DNA of 64,000 nucleotides. It comes from Tretioscincus oriximinensis. Its lineage: Eukaryota > Chordata > Lepidosauria > Squamata > Gymnophthalmidae. How positions within the stretch are numbered: position 1 is the stretch's first letter; each line of letters opens with the position of its first letter. The stretch covers positions 124,001 to 188,000 of the forward strand of contig JAJVDF010000775.1 of NCBI GenBank assembly GCA_022410635.1, in the 5' to 3' direction. Made by a program: the position numbers and the translations under genes. Positions 43,863 to 55,199 of the stretch are shown here, piece by piece. Under the pieces are notes generated by a model. That model saw only the letters and a list, made by a program, of their open reading frames with translations. It was not told where the DNA came from and searched no databases.

Positions 43863-45454
43863 TCTGTTCAAATTAGGCTGAGAGANCACCAGAAAACTGT
43901 GACAAGCNCTGGTCCATTTGTCTGCTTTCACAGTGGAGTGCAGAATCAAATTCAGAGAGTTTGACATTTTAACTTTTAAAACAGGCTACTTTTCACCTGG
44001 GAAAGATTATAATCATTTCCTCAGAAGCAAGCCTTCTCAATTGCTATTTGGGGTTGTTTTACTTTTGTCAAGAATCTATTTGACACACTGCTTCTTAACC
44101 TTACAAGTTATTTCTCATGAATGCTGTATTGCATACCTGAGCATCCTGATGAGATTAATGCACTTTAAACAGTACAGGATCTAGGCAACAGTTCTTTCTG
44201 GTGTTACTATTCAAAGCATTGACAAAAGCTGTAGCTATGTTTGCTTCAGTTCCTAAGGAATTGGCTGTATGAGCCTTGTAGTTTCCTTTTTTAATATAAG
44301 AAGCGAATAGCTGTGTATTTGCTTAGTCCTCAATGGCTTCATATCTTTCTAGTGTGCTATATTTTCTTTTCTTTTAAAAAAAGGTGTTTTCTTTAGTGCT
44401 CACTTATCAACCATTTCTTTCATTTCCTCATTAAATTTGTAATTATTGAAGTATCGTCAACAGTGACTTTCTTTCCATTGAAACTTTGTTTAAACTGATC
44501 ACGCTGTTCTTTAAATTTAAACTAAAAATGTCGACTAAAGCTGCAGGAAGGTGTTTTGTGTTTCTTGATAATTGATAGCTTAACTTGTTCTCTGCCTTTG
44601 TGCAAGCTGCTGCCATGGGTTCGTTTCCAAATCAATGTGAAACTTATAGTTCGTTAATATAAATCTTAACACAATATACAGTAACTTTCACTCACGTGTG
44701 TGCTTGTATAGAAGGTTCTGTGTCTCCATTTATAAGAATATTGTACTTACTTTCTATGGGCAAAGGGCTCCTGCTGTCAACCCATCTCTTCAGCTTCTTA
44801 CCAAACAATTGTGTCTGTAGTTTTGCAGCACATTTGTCCACAGTGCAGCCTTTATGGCTGTGTTTACACTACGAGAAAAAAACGGGTTCAAATGCTGCAT
44901 GGCTTTGCACTGGGCTCATATGTTTCCCATTAAATCTAAAAAGGGAACCGCTTTTGCCATGCATCATTCACAAAGTCATTGTTGTTTTCTGAGTAGCACT
45001 TGCTCAGCAAATCACAATAAGTGCAATCAGAAAACACTTTTGCCTTTAGAATCCAGACAGACAGCTGGCTACACGATCAGAGCCCAGTCCTTGTGAGGAG
45101 ACAGAAAACACACACACCTCAACACACAAATACACACAAGGACTGAGGTCCACATCAACAGATTGCTGTNGTCTCCACGTTGCTTCTGCTGACTTGCAGG
45201 TTCAAATGTCCCACCACTGCTCCAGCACAGGATATTTGAATTGCTGTAACAGTAAGAGCTGGAAGCAGACCCCAGGAGGTCAGTCTCTGCTTCTACATAA
45301 ATGGAAATGTGTGCAAAAGAAGCAAAGCAGGTTTTTTTAAAACAACAGCAACAACAAACACTGTGCCATCTGAGGTTGCATGGCGAGTGCAGATGGGTGG
45401 CTCTGCAGTTTCCCTTCTGCCCTGTAGGGCTGCTGATATGTAGCCACAATGCAT
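43863..45454. other. no gene; candidate conserved non-coding DNA
   Basis: No exon was found. The section 44330-44640 has no repeat similarity and many TAAT-core words ('gtaattattgaagt', 'gataattgatagct'), so it is a weak conserved non-coding candidate. A short CA-type run lies at 45107-45139. Confidence 0.35.
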
Positions 45455-45965
45455 TCATTCATTTAATTATTTACATTTATATTCCAACCTATACCCCAAG
45501 GTCTCAAGGTGGATCACAATAAAAAACGATAAAACATTACAATAGAGCAATTTAGAAATACAACAGTCTAAAAATACATCAGTGCCTTCAAGAAGCAGGA
45601 AACATTTGGATCAGCCAAAGGTGAGGGTGAACAGCTGCATCTTCAACAGGATTTCTGAATGTGCACAATATAGATGCCTGGTGCACCTCAGAGGGTTGAG
45701 AATTCCACAACTTGGGGGCTATCATGGAGAAGNCTCTTCCATGTGTCCACACTCCCTTGATGAGTGAAGGAAGTGGGACTGCCAGGAGAGCCTCATCAGG
45801 AGATCTTAAAGTGTGAACAGGTACNTATGGGAGGAGGTGTTCCTTCAAATATTAGGGGCCCAAGCCATTTAAAGTCTTGCAAGTCAATGTTAGTACCTTG
45901 AATTGGGCTCAGTAGTGAGAAGACAACCAGTGCAGCTTTTTCAGGACTGGCATAATATATGCCCA
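45455..45965 (-). mobile_element. L2-clade LINE 3' fragment
   Basis: On the minus strand the end of ORF2 reads 'KEHLLP', 'HTLRSPDEALLAVPLPSL', 'FSMIAPKLWNSQPSEVHQAS', aligning with 'KEHLLPYEPACALRSAGEAL' and 'FSVAAPRLWNGLPFEVHQSP' of the 53.8 kb copy. The nucleotide match continues to about 45965 ('actgagcccaattcaaggta' on the minus strand). The tail is the plus-strand 'tttaattatttacatttata' at 45460. Truncated and frame-broken. Confidence 0.85.
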
Positions 45966-46620
45966 TGAAAAATNGGGCAGGGAACCAGGAAAAACAGCAA
46001 AGTTTATTTAAATCTACATCTCAGTTTTCCAATTCAGATTTATTCCCCCAGTGTGAATGCAGCACAGATTAATTTCTATCCTGTGCAGATTCACTATGAA
46101 AAATTGTGCCTTCCTCATGCTGACATATGGAGACCATGGAAGAAGCACTTGAGACAATTTTACCGCTTCTGGAACTGTAGCCCATCTTGCCTTCCTTTTC
46201 CAAATCTATTCACAGCGTTTTTTCTTCTTCTCAGCAAACAATAGTGCAAGGAAAGGGTGCGAACAACAATATAATTTCCTTAATTAAAGAAATAACTGCT
46301 GTTATCTGTGTGCCATAGTTGCACGAATTAAGCTTAAAAACATTTATTCTTTTACAAATTGCCTGACTAAAGCTTGGCTGCTTTGTTGCATTAAAGGATT
46401 CATCACTATATTCACAGCCTACACGTGGCAGCCATTTAGATTTGGCTTTTATGGAGGCTAAGCATTACTCACGGCTTCTGCTAAATAATTGATAGGCAAG
46501 ATGTTGATCTGCCTGGAAATTTAATTCAGCAAGGTTTCCAACTCTAAACATTGGGAAGAAGGAGGGAGGGAAGAATCAATCTATTACAAGGGCATTGGGT
46601 TATGTACAAAGAGCTACAAA
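45966..46620. other. no gene; candidate conserved non-coding DNA at 46260-46535
   Basis: No gene is visible. 46260-46535 is unique within the window and dense in homeodomain-like TAAT words ('cttaattaaagaaataactg', 'aaatttaattcagcaaggtt'), with little low-complexity drift. That pattern is common in developmental enhancers, but it is only suggestive. Confidence 0.35.
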
Positions 46621-46623
46621 ATA

Positions 46624-46866
46624 GAAGAAGAAGAAGAAGAAGAAGAAGAAGAAAAGAAGAAGAAGAAAAGAANNNNNNNNNNNNNNNNNNNNNNNNNNNN
46701 NNNNNNNNNNNNNNNNNNNNNNNNNNNNNNNNNNNNNNNNNNNNNNNNNNNNNNNNNNNNNNNNNNNNNNNGAAGAAGAAGAAGAAGAAGAAGAAGAAGA
46801 AGAAGAAGAAGAAGAAGAAGAAGAAGAAGAAGAAGAAGAAGAAGAAGAAGAAGAAGAAGAAGAAGA
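46624..46866 (+). repeat. (GAA)n microsatellite containing an assembly gap
   Basis: GAA repeats run to 46672 and from 46772 to 46866 with 99 Ns between (46673-46771). The true length is unknown. The Glu/Lys/Arg and Phe/Leu/Ser open frames here are artefacts. It is not directly joined to a recognisable SINE. Confidence 0.95.
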
Positions 46867-47012
46867 CAGTTTGTAATGTTTTTGTGCAGACATATAAGTC
46901 CTCCACATATAGGCCTTTTCTGTACCTCACTACAATTAAATAAGTTGCAATTAAAATAATTAAAATTAGTAAAAGAAAAATGTAAAAGGGAAAAAATTGC
47001 AGTCATTACATG

Positions 47013-47322
47013 TAGAAGAAGAAGAACTGGGTTCTTATACCCCGCTTTTCTAACCTTTCAAAGGGACTCAAAACGGCTTACAAGGGTATTTTTGCCTGAA
47101 GGCTTCCATTCTATCTTCCCCACCAGGCAATGGTGGTTCCCATGTATCTACTTGCAGTCAGTTGCAATTTCTTGCAATTCATGTTTTCAAATAGCTGGGT
47201 TGGCTAGAGCTGCAGGCTAGTGGAAGGTGCTCATCCCTCCCCACGTCTGACACAGGGCTTCGAAACCCAATCTCCCAGATGAGAGACGGATTCCTTAGTG
47301 ACTGAGCTTAGCGACTGAGCTT
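47013..47322 (-). mobile_element. tRNA-derived SINE with short (GAA) tail
   Basis: The minus-strand copy has the tail at 47013-47026, the body ('gcttacaagggtatttttgc', 'tctacttgcagtcagttgca') and the tRNA head with box B ('gggcttcgaaaccc', 47257-47270). Near its 5' end the box A region is partly duplicated ('tagtgactgagctta' followed by 'gcgactgagct'). The complete body makes this a good reference for the deletion in the 32 kb copy. Confidence 0.85.
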
Positions 47323-48785
47323 CTCACAGGACTTACTATTTCTGTAAACATCCACTCTTATCAATATTGTTCCAAACAAGCCTTTGCAGTTCTGTTTTAT
47401 GGGATATCAAGCAGGGAGCAATCTTTTTTATTCATGATAGGTTTGACATGTACTTATCTGCATGGTCTTCCTTAATAAATGAGTATATAGTTGTTTATAT
47501 AAAGCACGTTCCTCTAAACTAACCTAAATAATACAAATAGTTTTTATATTCATAGACTGCCCACAGAGGAATCTAAATTTTAGGATGATCAGTGGACAAA
47601 AAATGGACATTTGACAGAAAGTGGGAGGAGGTAATCCCTGCAGGCCAAAGTTGCCAGTTTGGGCAAATGAATCGAAATGTTTAACAGATGGTAAACCAAA
47701 TAAGGTGCAGCTGGAATGTTCGAGAGATAGGGAGATGGAAGTATAATGCAAAAGAGAAATAACACCANAGCTATCTTGAAACAATGGTGAAACAAGGTCA
47801 CTCTAAATCACGTTAATAAGGAAGGAAATGGCACCCTATTGGATTCATTTTGGTTTTCAAATTATGGACAGCATAATATAGCACAAAACATTTTATTGTT
47901 ATGAGCTTGTTTTTCGCCACCAGGAAATTGTTTTAAAATTATATTTGCATGAATATGTATTTCATACTTTTGCATGCATACCAAACTTCAGACAGTAAAA
48001 TATACAAAAAATTATTTTGCCCTTTGAAGCAAGTACATGTAAAATTAAATTTAGCCTTGGTTTCAGCACTGGATGGTCTATATATTAAATGCATCAGCAA
48101 GGAATAGTATCTTAGAAATTTTAAAAGGGCAGGAAAATGTTAATCACCAAAAATATATGCCCCTGGCCCAGTTTCTCTCTCATTCTTTATTAGTATGAAT
48201 TGTGTTTTTACTAAAGATAAATTCTAATTAGTTAGTACACTTTGGGCAACTAATGAAAAAAGTGTTAAATATGTTTCCTTTCATTCTAATAAGGGCTTGT
48301 TACATTTGTATAGTAACATGTAAGGTTACTTTGATTATCCATTATTTCATAGAAAAGACTATAGTGTATATTTTGGATAAGTAAAGTTTTGTCATGCTAC
48401 ATCTGAGAATATATATTCTGAGTGATAGGCACTTCCTGGACAAAATAGGCCAGTGTGTCATTTATCTGCCTTTGCTTGAAAAGTTCTTGCACAGTCTGAC
48501 ATCAATTATTTAGGGGTACTAACAGTTAAAGAACTGATATTTTGCCAGTAATGGATATGCCTGTTGCTCACATAGCAGGAATTTCTGGATCCAAATTTTA
48601 TGAAGTAGTTTAACAAAATGCTCAGTTTCGTTAAAAATTCTGATTAATGGATGTAACAATCCTAAATGATTTGAAATCAAATCCTAGTCACAGCTATGGA
48701 ATCATATTCATTCAATCGTTCATTGTTCTTATTTGTGTACCATATTTCACTCTGAGTTCCCAGTGTACTTTGCATAACAAGCCTG
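47323..48785. other. no gene recognised
   Basis: AT-rich, unique-looking DNA with an N at 47767. Nothing supported. Confidence 0.45.
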
Positions 48786-49500
48786 CATTGTACTTGGGCA
48801 GGGCGGGGTTTGCCGACGGGAGCATCAGCTTGGCCATCAGCTGCATTTACAGCTGGGAGTTGCTGCCACTGCTTGGAGCCCATCCTGGGCTCAAAGAGCA
48901 GCAGCCAATTAAAGGTGGCAGAGGGAGGAGCCACGGCTCCACTTTTAAAGAGGAACATGCTCGGTCTTCTGTGCTGTTGCCTGGGACTAAGCGAGACATC
49001 CTCCCACCCATCACTCTTTTTCTTTGCTTTCCTTTGTCATGGCTACCCGGGTGGGTTTTTGCGCATCTAAGCTGATCGATAGGGATAGTTACTAGCCTCG
49101 GTTGGTAGATCCCCTGGCTATCCCATAGAAGTAAGGGACCTCCTTAAGTGGTTTGGAGGTGCCTAGTTCACANTTAGGGAGGGGTCCAATCCAACCGCCC
49201 TCTGGTCAGCAGGTGTCCACCACATGGACTTTTCTCCTCGATTTCCCCTCATGTGTTTTGTTCATCTGGAGTCTGGGTCAAGCCCTTAAGCCCCTAGGGC
49301 AACTGCAGGGTTGTAGCAGTTGGTGGCTGCTGGGATTGAGGCTGTACATTGTCCATGTACAGCTTGGAGGGCTGTAGCAGCTAAGCGGCTGGCTGGCCTT
49401 GACAGCCTTGGAAGGGCTGAAGCAGTTGGCAGCTGCTGTAATAGATCAGCCTATGATGTTGCACCAATTCCCCTTTGGGTTCAAGTCATGGCCGAAATTA
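48786..49500 (+). repeat. GC-rich unclassified segment, LTR-like or LINE 5' region
   Basis: About 700 bases are distinctly more GC-rich than the flanks. The segment has a TATA-like 'cttttaaagag' (48942-48952) and three related 45-58 base units near 49304, 49362 and 49408 ('gggttgtagcagttggtggc', 'gggctgtagcagctaagcgg', 'gggctgaagcagttggcagc'). The 142-codon frame at 48647-49075 has no recognisable domain. It could be a solo LTR, the promoter region of a LINE, or a fragment of another repeat. Confidence 0.4.
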
Positions 49501-49544
49501 TGTTCCACTAATCTGATATGTAAATAGTGCATATTTTGCTTCCT

Positions 49545-49668
49545 TCTGTTCAGACTGCCCAGGTGCATCAGGTGGGCCTCTGTGTGAGACAGAATGCTGG
49601 ACCACATGGGCTCTGACCCTATTCAGTATGGCTCTTCTTGTGCTCTTAAGTTAAGGCCTGACCTAACC
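49545..49668 (+). mobile_element. CR1 3' UTR end
   Basis: 'ttctgttcagactgcccagg', 'tgggcctctgtgtgagacag' and 'aatgctggaccacatgggct' match the end of the CR1 copy at 22920-23015 and the reverse complement of 37740-37830. Only the 3' UTR is preserved. Confidence 0.8.
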
Positions 49669-49887
49669 ATGTTGAATTGATTTTGTTTGTGGTCTATTTA
49701 TTCGGCCTGCAAGTAGCCCTCACTGGCAACAAATAAAATACAGTTGCTGCATATAAAAAACCATTAATTCCTCTTAAGTTCAGGGCATCATTAAAAGCTA
49801 ATGGATGGTCACCCCAATTAGATCTCTCTTTCTTTTTTTGCCCACAGGCAAGGTGGCGCTTTTGCTGATATTTCAGGAAGAGAGATT

Positions 49888-50018
49888 GATGTAAAAAGAA
49901 GTATTGGAGAAATAGACTTGTTTACAAAAACTCATGCTACATACACTTTTCTTGTTAGTCAGTAAGGTGCTATGAGATCTCCTTATTAGAAATTCTGTAT
50001 TCAGACTAACATACTATT
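49888..50018 (+). mobile_element. Penelope-like 3' end fragment
   Basis: 'aaaaactcatgctacataca' and 'cttgttagtcagtaaggtgc' followed by 'cagactaacatactatttct' are the 3' terminal words of a PLE subfamily common in sauropsids. A perfect 10-base inverted repeat 'ggagaaatag' (49906) and 'ctatttctcc' (50006) is present, the same kind of inverted ends as in the other PLE insertions. Confidence 0.7.
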
Positions 50019-52064
50019 TCTCCAATAATTTGTGTGTTAACTAAATATAAAAGTTTTCTATTTTGCCCATAAGTGGTCTACAAATAAAATAATAACTAAA
50101 AAGGGTATGAATAATATGTTACTGCATTAAGGAAAAACTTGGGGGGAGAATTGACTCAATGTATTGTACATGTATGCATGTACGCAAACAGTAGTTTTTA
50201 AGCAACTCCATCATAAATCGCTGTCCCAGTTTGCCTTGATGTTTCATTGCAAAAGCCAGCAGTAAAAACAGGAGTTCACCAACCCCCGGGGGTGCTTCTG
50301 GGTTCATTAGTACCCAGAAGATCCCTAAGGATCACTCACCCTGATTTCACAAGTGAAAACTTGTGCAAAAGCAATGATTCTTTTTTAAAGCTTTGCATCT
50401 GTGCTTGCTCTGCAAGNCCTCAACTTCCATTCCTTGCATGTCCTGTGTAGCCATTAAAATAGGGCAGAAATGGGACTGAGAAGGACAGAGAACAGCAAAG
50501 TGAAGTCCTTTTCACTGCTTTTCTCCAAACTGTTGATTTTCCCTCCAGTTGGGACATGCAATACCATTGTGCACAGGCAGAAAAAAATAGAAGATATAAT
50601 AGTGAAATTAGAATTACTCAACATTACCACCTCGTTCATCCTCAAGAACAAACCATCAGTCAAGCACAAACCTCTCACAGATCCTTAGGTGTTATCAAGG
50701 TTAGTTTCCGTTTTTCTTACTTGTTCTTCAAGTGTCTTTCAAAATGCTCNTTCTTCACTCTTCTGGAGTTGTGTCAATTTTTCATTAGGTTCAGCAAATG
50801 ACTATAAGATTTCTTATTTCAGTTTAAGTTTCTGATCACACATAAATTTTAACCAAAGGTGGGTTTTCTGGGTCAAATAGTGTCAAAAGAAAACAGCTTA
50901 CCTCTTTGCTGATGTTTCATTTCAAAAATGTACTGAAACTGGAATAAAGCTTAGGTGTGTGAACAGGACATAAAAGCAAGAGCAGAAAGGGCCACAGGTT
51001 CTGTGTTTCTGCAAAAATGATCTGCTTTGGCTTAAAAATATCACTTTTGAGCAACATGAGAAAAACATCAAAGCAATGAACCATTTGGCATGTCTATTTC
51101 ATTTTCTGCAAATAGTCTGCTACAAAGCCTTCCCATCCCAATATAATATCAGTTTTTCTTCTGTCAGATCCTCCTTTCCAATCTATGTTTGCCATAAAAA
51201 CTTTGGACTTGTCCCTTAACTTGTTTCCAAATTGCCTCCCGTGTACTGTGTTCAATTTTTAAGGCGTTTTGGATAATCCTTAGATAAATTCACCTGGTGG
51301 GGATCGCATCTATTATTTTCTATTATTAAGCTAAATCACAATGGGATATGACAGAAGTTTTAAACAATGAATTGGCTTACAATANTTCAGAGACACTCAT
51401 ATAATTTTATTACATTATATTAGGATGCTGACAATCATATATATGTTATTTCCAACTTAAGCTCTTCCAGATTTGCTCTTGGAATCAAACAATTTAGCAT
51501 TGCATCTTATAATGTGATAATGAAGAACTACTATTACAGGTTTCCAGATGATGCCAAGTCACACAAATTAAAAGGAAGAGCCAAATACTCCAGCTCGTTC
51601 AAAATCAATACTAGAGCTACTTTTTTCCATATACATTACAATAAAGAATGAACAAGAGACATATTAAAAAAAACATGTTACATTCATTTTGCCACTGGTA
51701 CAGTGGCAAATGTGACCACTCCCCCCCACTACTTCCCAGATAACAGGCATTACAAGAGCCTCAATTATGCTTTTGTTTTTAGAGAAAAAATATAAAACCA
51801 GTGGGGATTTTTTTTTCATTTTGGAGAGAGAGAGAGAGAGATGAATGAATGATAGATAGTCATAGAGAGATAGATACTCTTTAAAATATATTTTGTAACT
51901 AAGCAGCATGGCCTGATGGGACTTGTGGTGACTGTATTAATTCAAATATTCCAACATCTGCATACCATTAATCAAAAAAGATTAGGAATAGTTGGTTTTG
52001 AATGAGAAGTTCTAGATGAACATAATGGTTTTTAATTTTTGTGGCAATGAACCAAATAACGTCA
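50019..52064. other. no gene recognised; one hairpin
   Basis: AT-rich DNA. A perfect stem 'cttctgggt' / 'acccagaag' lies at 50297-50322. GA and GATA runs occur at 51824-51890. Open frames at 50454-50801 have no domain signal. Confidence 0.45.
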
Positions 52065-52591
52065 TGTACGCTCCCAAGTGCCCTCATAGAGCACCCTGGT
52101 ATTCCAGAGAGTTAAGGGTGATGAAACAGGAGGGCTGACAGCTGGGGTGCAGGTGGCATAAATCCCGACAAGAGTCTGACCGCGCACAGATTAGAGCACA
52201 TTATCGTGTCTACAATGTGGCAGTGGTGGCAGCGAAAAGGAATTATTTCTCTGCCACCATTGCATCCTCCAGTATCCATCCAGCAGAGCTCTTTCGAGTG
52301 GTAAATGGCGTTATAAGATCTAGCCCAAGAGAGCAAGGGCAAAGGCCATCCAATACCTGCTGTGACAAATTTGCAAGGTACTTTGAGGTCACTGAGATTC
52401 ATGGGGGATTGGATGCCACACTTGTGAATAGCCCAGAGGATGTGTCCAGAGAACCGTCTGGTCCTGTTATCTTGGATCATCTTCAATTATTGCGGCCCGA
52501 TGATGTGGACAAGCTGCTTTTTGGGGTTCAACCAACTTCGTGCCCTTTGGATTCTTGCCCTTCCTGGTTGATAAAAGCAAGCTAGCAGGAT

Positions 52592-53089
52592 ATGACTGGN
52601 TGTGTCCAGGGAGTAGTGAATGCTTCCTTGAGGGATACAGTGGTCCCACTGGCTCTTAAAGAGGCGGTGGTGCGCCCCCTCCTCAAGAAGTCTTCCTTGG
52701 ACACAGAAGAGTTAAACAACTACTGCCTGGTGGCCAACATATTCTTCTTGGACAAGGTTCTGGAGAGGGCCATGGCTGTTCAACTACAGACATGCTTAGA
52801 AGAAACTGATTATCTAGGTCCATTTCACTCTGGCTTCAGGCCTGGTTATGGAACAGAAACCACCATGGTCACCCTGGTTGATGACTTTCTCCAGGAGAGG
52901 GATGGGGGCAGTGATTCCTTGCTGGTTCTCCTGGACCTCTCAGCGGCTTTTGATACCATTGACCATGGTATCCTCCTAGAGAGGCTACGGAGTTTAGGAG
53001 TTGGTGGCAATGCATTGCAGTGGTTCCGCTCCTATCTCCAAGGCCGCTTCCAGAGAGTGGGGGTGGGGGAGTCTTGCTTGACACTCTGA
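52592..53089 (+). pseudogene. L2 reverse transcriptase fingers/palm frame
   Basis: 165 open codons cover RT motifs 0 to B. They begin 'GVVNASLRDTVVPLALKEAV', include 'VRPLLKKSSLDTEELNNYC', the motif A aspartate in 'DLSAAFDTIDHG' and 'LQWFRSYLQGRF' of motif B. The TGA at 53087-53089 precedes 'GVPQGS', and the same frame then carries the YADD box, so one substitution separates the two halves. One N lies at 52600. Codon-level conservation is striking compared with the other L2 copies in the window. Confidence 0.9.
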
Positions 53090-53131
53090 GAGCTCACTTT
53101 TGGGGTTCCTCAGGGATCGATCCTCTCCCCC

Positions 53132-53371
53132 ATGCTGTTCAACTTCTGTATGCAGCCACTGGGAGAGGTCATCAGGAGATTTGTTGTGAAGTGTCATCAA
53201 TATGCAGATGACACTCAGCTCTATCTCTNTGTTCCATCTGAATCAGGAGAGGCGGTTGAAGTGCTTGACAGGTGCCTGAAGATAGTAATGAGCTGGATGG
53301 GGGCCAATAAATTGAATCTGAATCCAGACAAGATGGAGGGGTTTGTGTGTCTCCATGTCCTGGTTCCATGA
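53132..53371 (+). pseudogene. L2 RT palm (YADD) frame
   Basis: This is the continuation of the same reading frame after the TGA at 53087. It contains '[16 protein letters not shown]', the catalytic box 'QYADDTQLY', 'EVLDRCLKIVMSWM' and 'NKLNLNPDKME', in the usual spacing for motifs C to E of L2 and CR1 type RTs. The two catalytic aspartates are intact. The frame ends with a TGA just after the 'NPDK' motif; in related copies the protein continues, so a frameshift lies close to 53340. Confidence 0.9.
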
Positions 53372-54171
53372 AGTGAGTAGGCATCCTGTTCTGGATGGGG
53401 TTGAATTGCCCTATAAGGGACGGGTGTGATATCTGGGGGTGCTTCTGGACTCTGCACTAACACTTAAAATCAGGTGGAGGCAGTGGCCAGGAGCGCCTAC
53501 TTCCAGCTATGCCTGATCCGCCAGTTACAGCCACTTCTAGACAGGGATGATCTGGCCACAGTAATCCATGCTCTGGTAACTACTATAATGNCCTTTATAT
53601 GGGACTGCCCTTAAAAATGGTTCAGAAGCTGCAGCTGGTGCAGAACGCAGCAGCTAGACTGCTGGCCGGTTCAACTGGCCAGACACATATCACACCGGCC
53701 CCGAAAGAACTGCATTGGGTGCTAATTTGCTAACGAGCCCAATTCAAGGTATTATCTGTAACCTTTAAAGCCTTAAATAACTTGGGCCCCAAATGTCTAA
53801 AGGAACATCTTCTCCCATATGAGCCTGCCTGTGCCTTAAGATCTGCAGGGGAGGCCCTCTTGATTGTACCACCACTGGCAGAGAGGGTGGGAACCCGGAA
53901 TAAGGCTTTCTCTGTGGCAGCTCCCAGACTATGGAATGGTCTCCCCTTTGAGGTGCATCAATCACCATCGCTGTGGGTGTTCAAAAAACGCTTGAAGATG
54001 CACCTCTTTGGCCTGGCCTTTTGCTANGGAAACTGCTGTCCCTCCCCCAATTTTTAGAGTGGGTTGTTTTTAATATGCTTTTTTTATTAACTGCCCTGAG
54101 ACCTTTGGATACAGTGCGGAATAAAAATGTAAATAAATAAATAAATAAATAAGTAAATAAATAAATAAATA

Positions 54172-54560
54172 AATTTCTTTATGGATATAATGCTCCAGCT
54201 CATTGAGGCTGCACTGTTAGGGAATGGCTGTTAGAGGCTGGGGTACCTCACATGGAGTGACCAACACTTTCTCTAGACCTGAATATCCTGGAAAACCTAT
54301 GGGATCCGCTGAGTCACTGGGTAGAGACCTGTACCCCTGAACCCCAATAACCTGAGGGCGCCCTTCCAGAAGAGTGGGATGGCATTGCTGTGCAGTCAAT
54401 GAGTTGTGGACAGCATGAGATGTTGTTGTCAAGCTGTGTGTAACGCTCAGGGTCACATGACACATTATTGAGACAGTGTCATGCACTGTTGGCATTTTGC
54501 TCAATAAATTGCTTACGATGAGGAAGACATCATTGTATGATCTGACTGAAATGACTTCCT
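54172..54560 (+). pseudogene. Tc1/mariner transposase C-terminal remnant (DD34E type)
   Basis: Reading from about 54183 (codons GAT..AAT GCT CCA GCT CAT) gives the second-aspartate motif 'NAPAH', then 'VREWLLEAGVPHME', then 'LDLNILENLWD' with the glutamate. With the D placed before 'NAPAH', 34 residues separate D and E, the DD34E spacing of Tc1 elements. 'EEWDGIAVQSM' follows in another frame. TGA codons (at least two) and shifts kill it. The 3' flank 'acacattattgagacagtgt' and 'ttttgctcaataaattgc' resembles the end of a vertebrate Tc1 element. The N-terminal part is absent, cut by the L2 tail. Confidence 0.8.
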
Positions 54561-55199
54561 TTCATGATACAGAACCACTGTAGCATGTCAATCTCACATT
54601 TTCCGTAACTGTCGCCCAACAGCTACATTTTACTAAATTTTTGTGAGGTAAATTTATGAAAGGTTCTATGTTCTGAACCCACTGTAAGAGGCAATACTAA
54701 GTATGAGTAATATACTAAGAAACAAAAATGTGAAACACAGGTTGCATGCATGGTTATTCCACGACTCTTTGATGCATCTGCCTTGTCAGTTTACTTCATT
54801 TCGTCTATACTTTTGCAATGCATTATCAGGCTTGCCATTCTCTCAGGTGCTGATATGTGAGATTTTCCATGCATGTGACATACTCTCCCATTAGCTATGG
54901 ATGCCAAGAAGAAGTACCCACCAAACAATATTTGATAGCGTCCTGATAATATTGGATCATGTGGCTTTCACCCCACCCTCTTGATCATTTGTGAAGGAAT
55001 AGCTATGGGGATGTAAACAGATATTTACTTATGTTGAGGTTACAGTTGATTTATAAATTTATCAGCCAGTAAAGTATCTTTAATTATTACAATTGTAGGT
55101 TGTTCGAAGTGTTTTTTTTAACTACCTATTAAATCTGTAAAGTACGGAGGGATGGAGATCAACTGTCAACCATTCATGTGGTCAAATATCATTGGCTGG
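54561..55199. other. no gene recognised
   Basis: AT-rich DNA; a 63-codon frame at 54703-54894 has no domain signal. Confidence 0.45.

Larger units (their letters stand above)
52065..54170 (+). mobile_element. L2-clade LINE, best preserved copy (ORF2 part to 3' tail)
   Basis: The copy starts within ORF2 between endonuclease and RT ('APWYSRELRVMKQEG' at about 52090) and continues to the tail at 54170. One frame stays open from about 52065 to 53371 except for three stops (52136, 52583 and 53087). The RT shows 'FHSGFRPGYGTETTMVTLVD', 'LVLLDLSAAFDTIDHGILLE', '[15 protein letters not shown]', and an intact catalytic box 'QYADDTQLY' at about 53200-53226. The C-terminal region shifts frame after 53371 and ends with 'FKKRLKMHLFGLAF' near 54010. 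The 3' tail 'ctgccctgagacctttggat' runs into AAAT repeats (54129-54170). The endonuclease is missing by 5' truncation, so it is not autonomous. Confidence 0.93.

Noticed and set aside
46544..47006. Open frames with long runs of Lys, Ser, Phe or Leu plus unknown residues
   Set aside because: They run through the (GAA)n tract and its 99-base gap.
48647..49075. 142-codon open frame
   Set aside because: It spans an AT-rich part and a GC-rich repeat-like block, shows no recognised domain, and an opposite-strand frame overlaps it.
50297..50322. 9-base perfect stem as a terminator or structured RNA
   Set aside because: Short stems of this size are expected by chance in a 64-kb window, and no neighbouring gene needs a terminator.
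52112..52486. Minus-strand open frame of 124 codons
   Set aside because: It is the antisense shadow of the L2 LINE frame, which has recognisable motifs on the plus strand.
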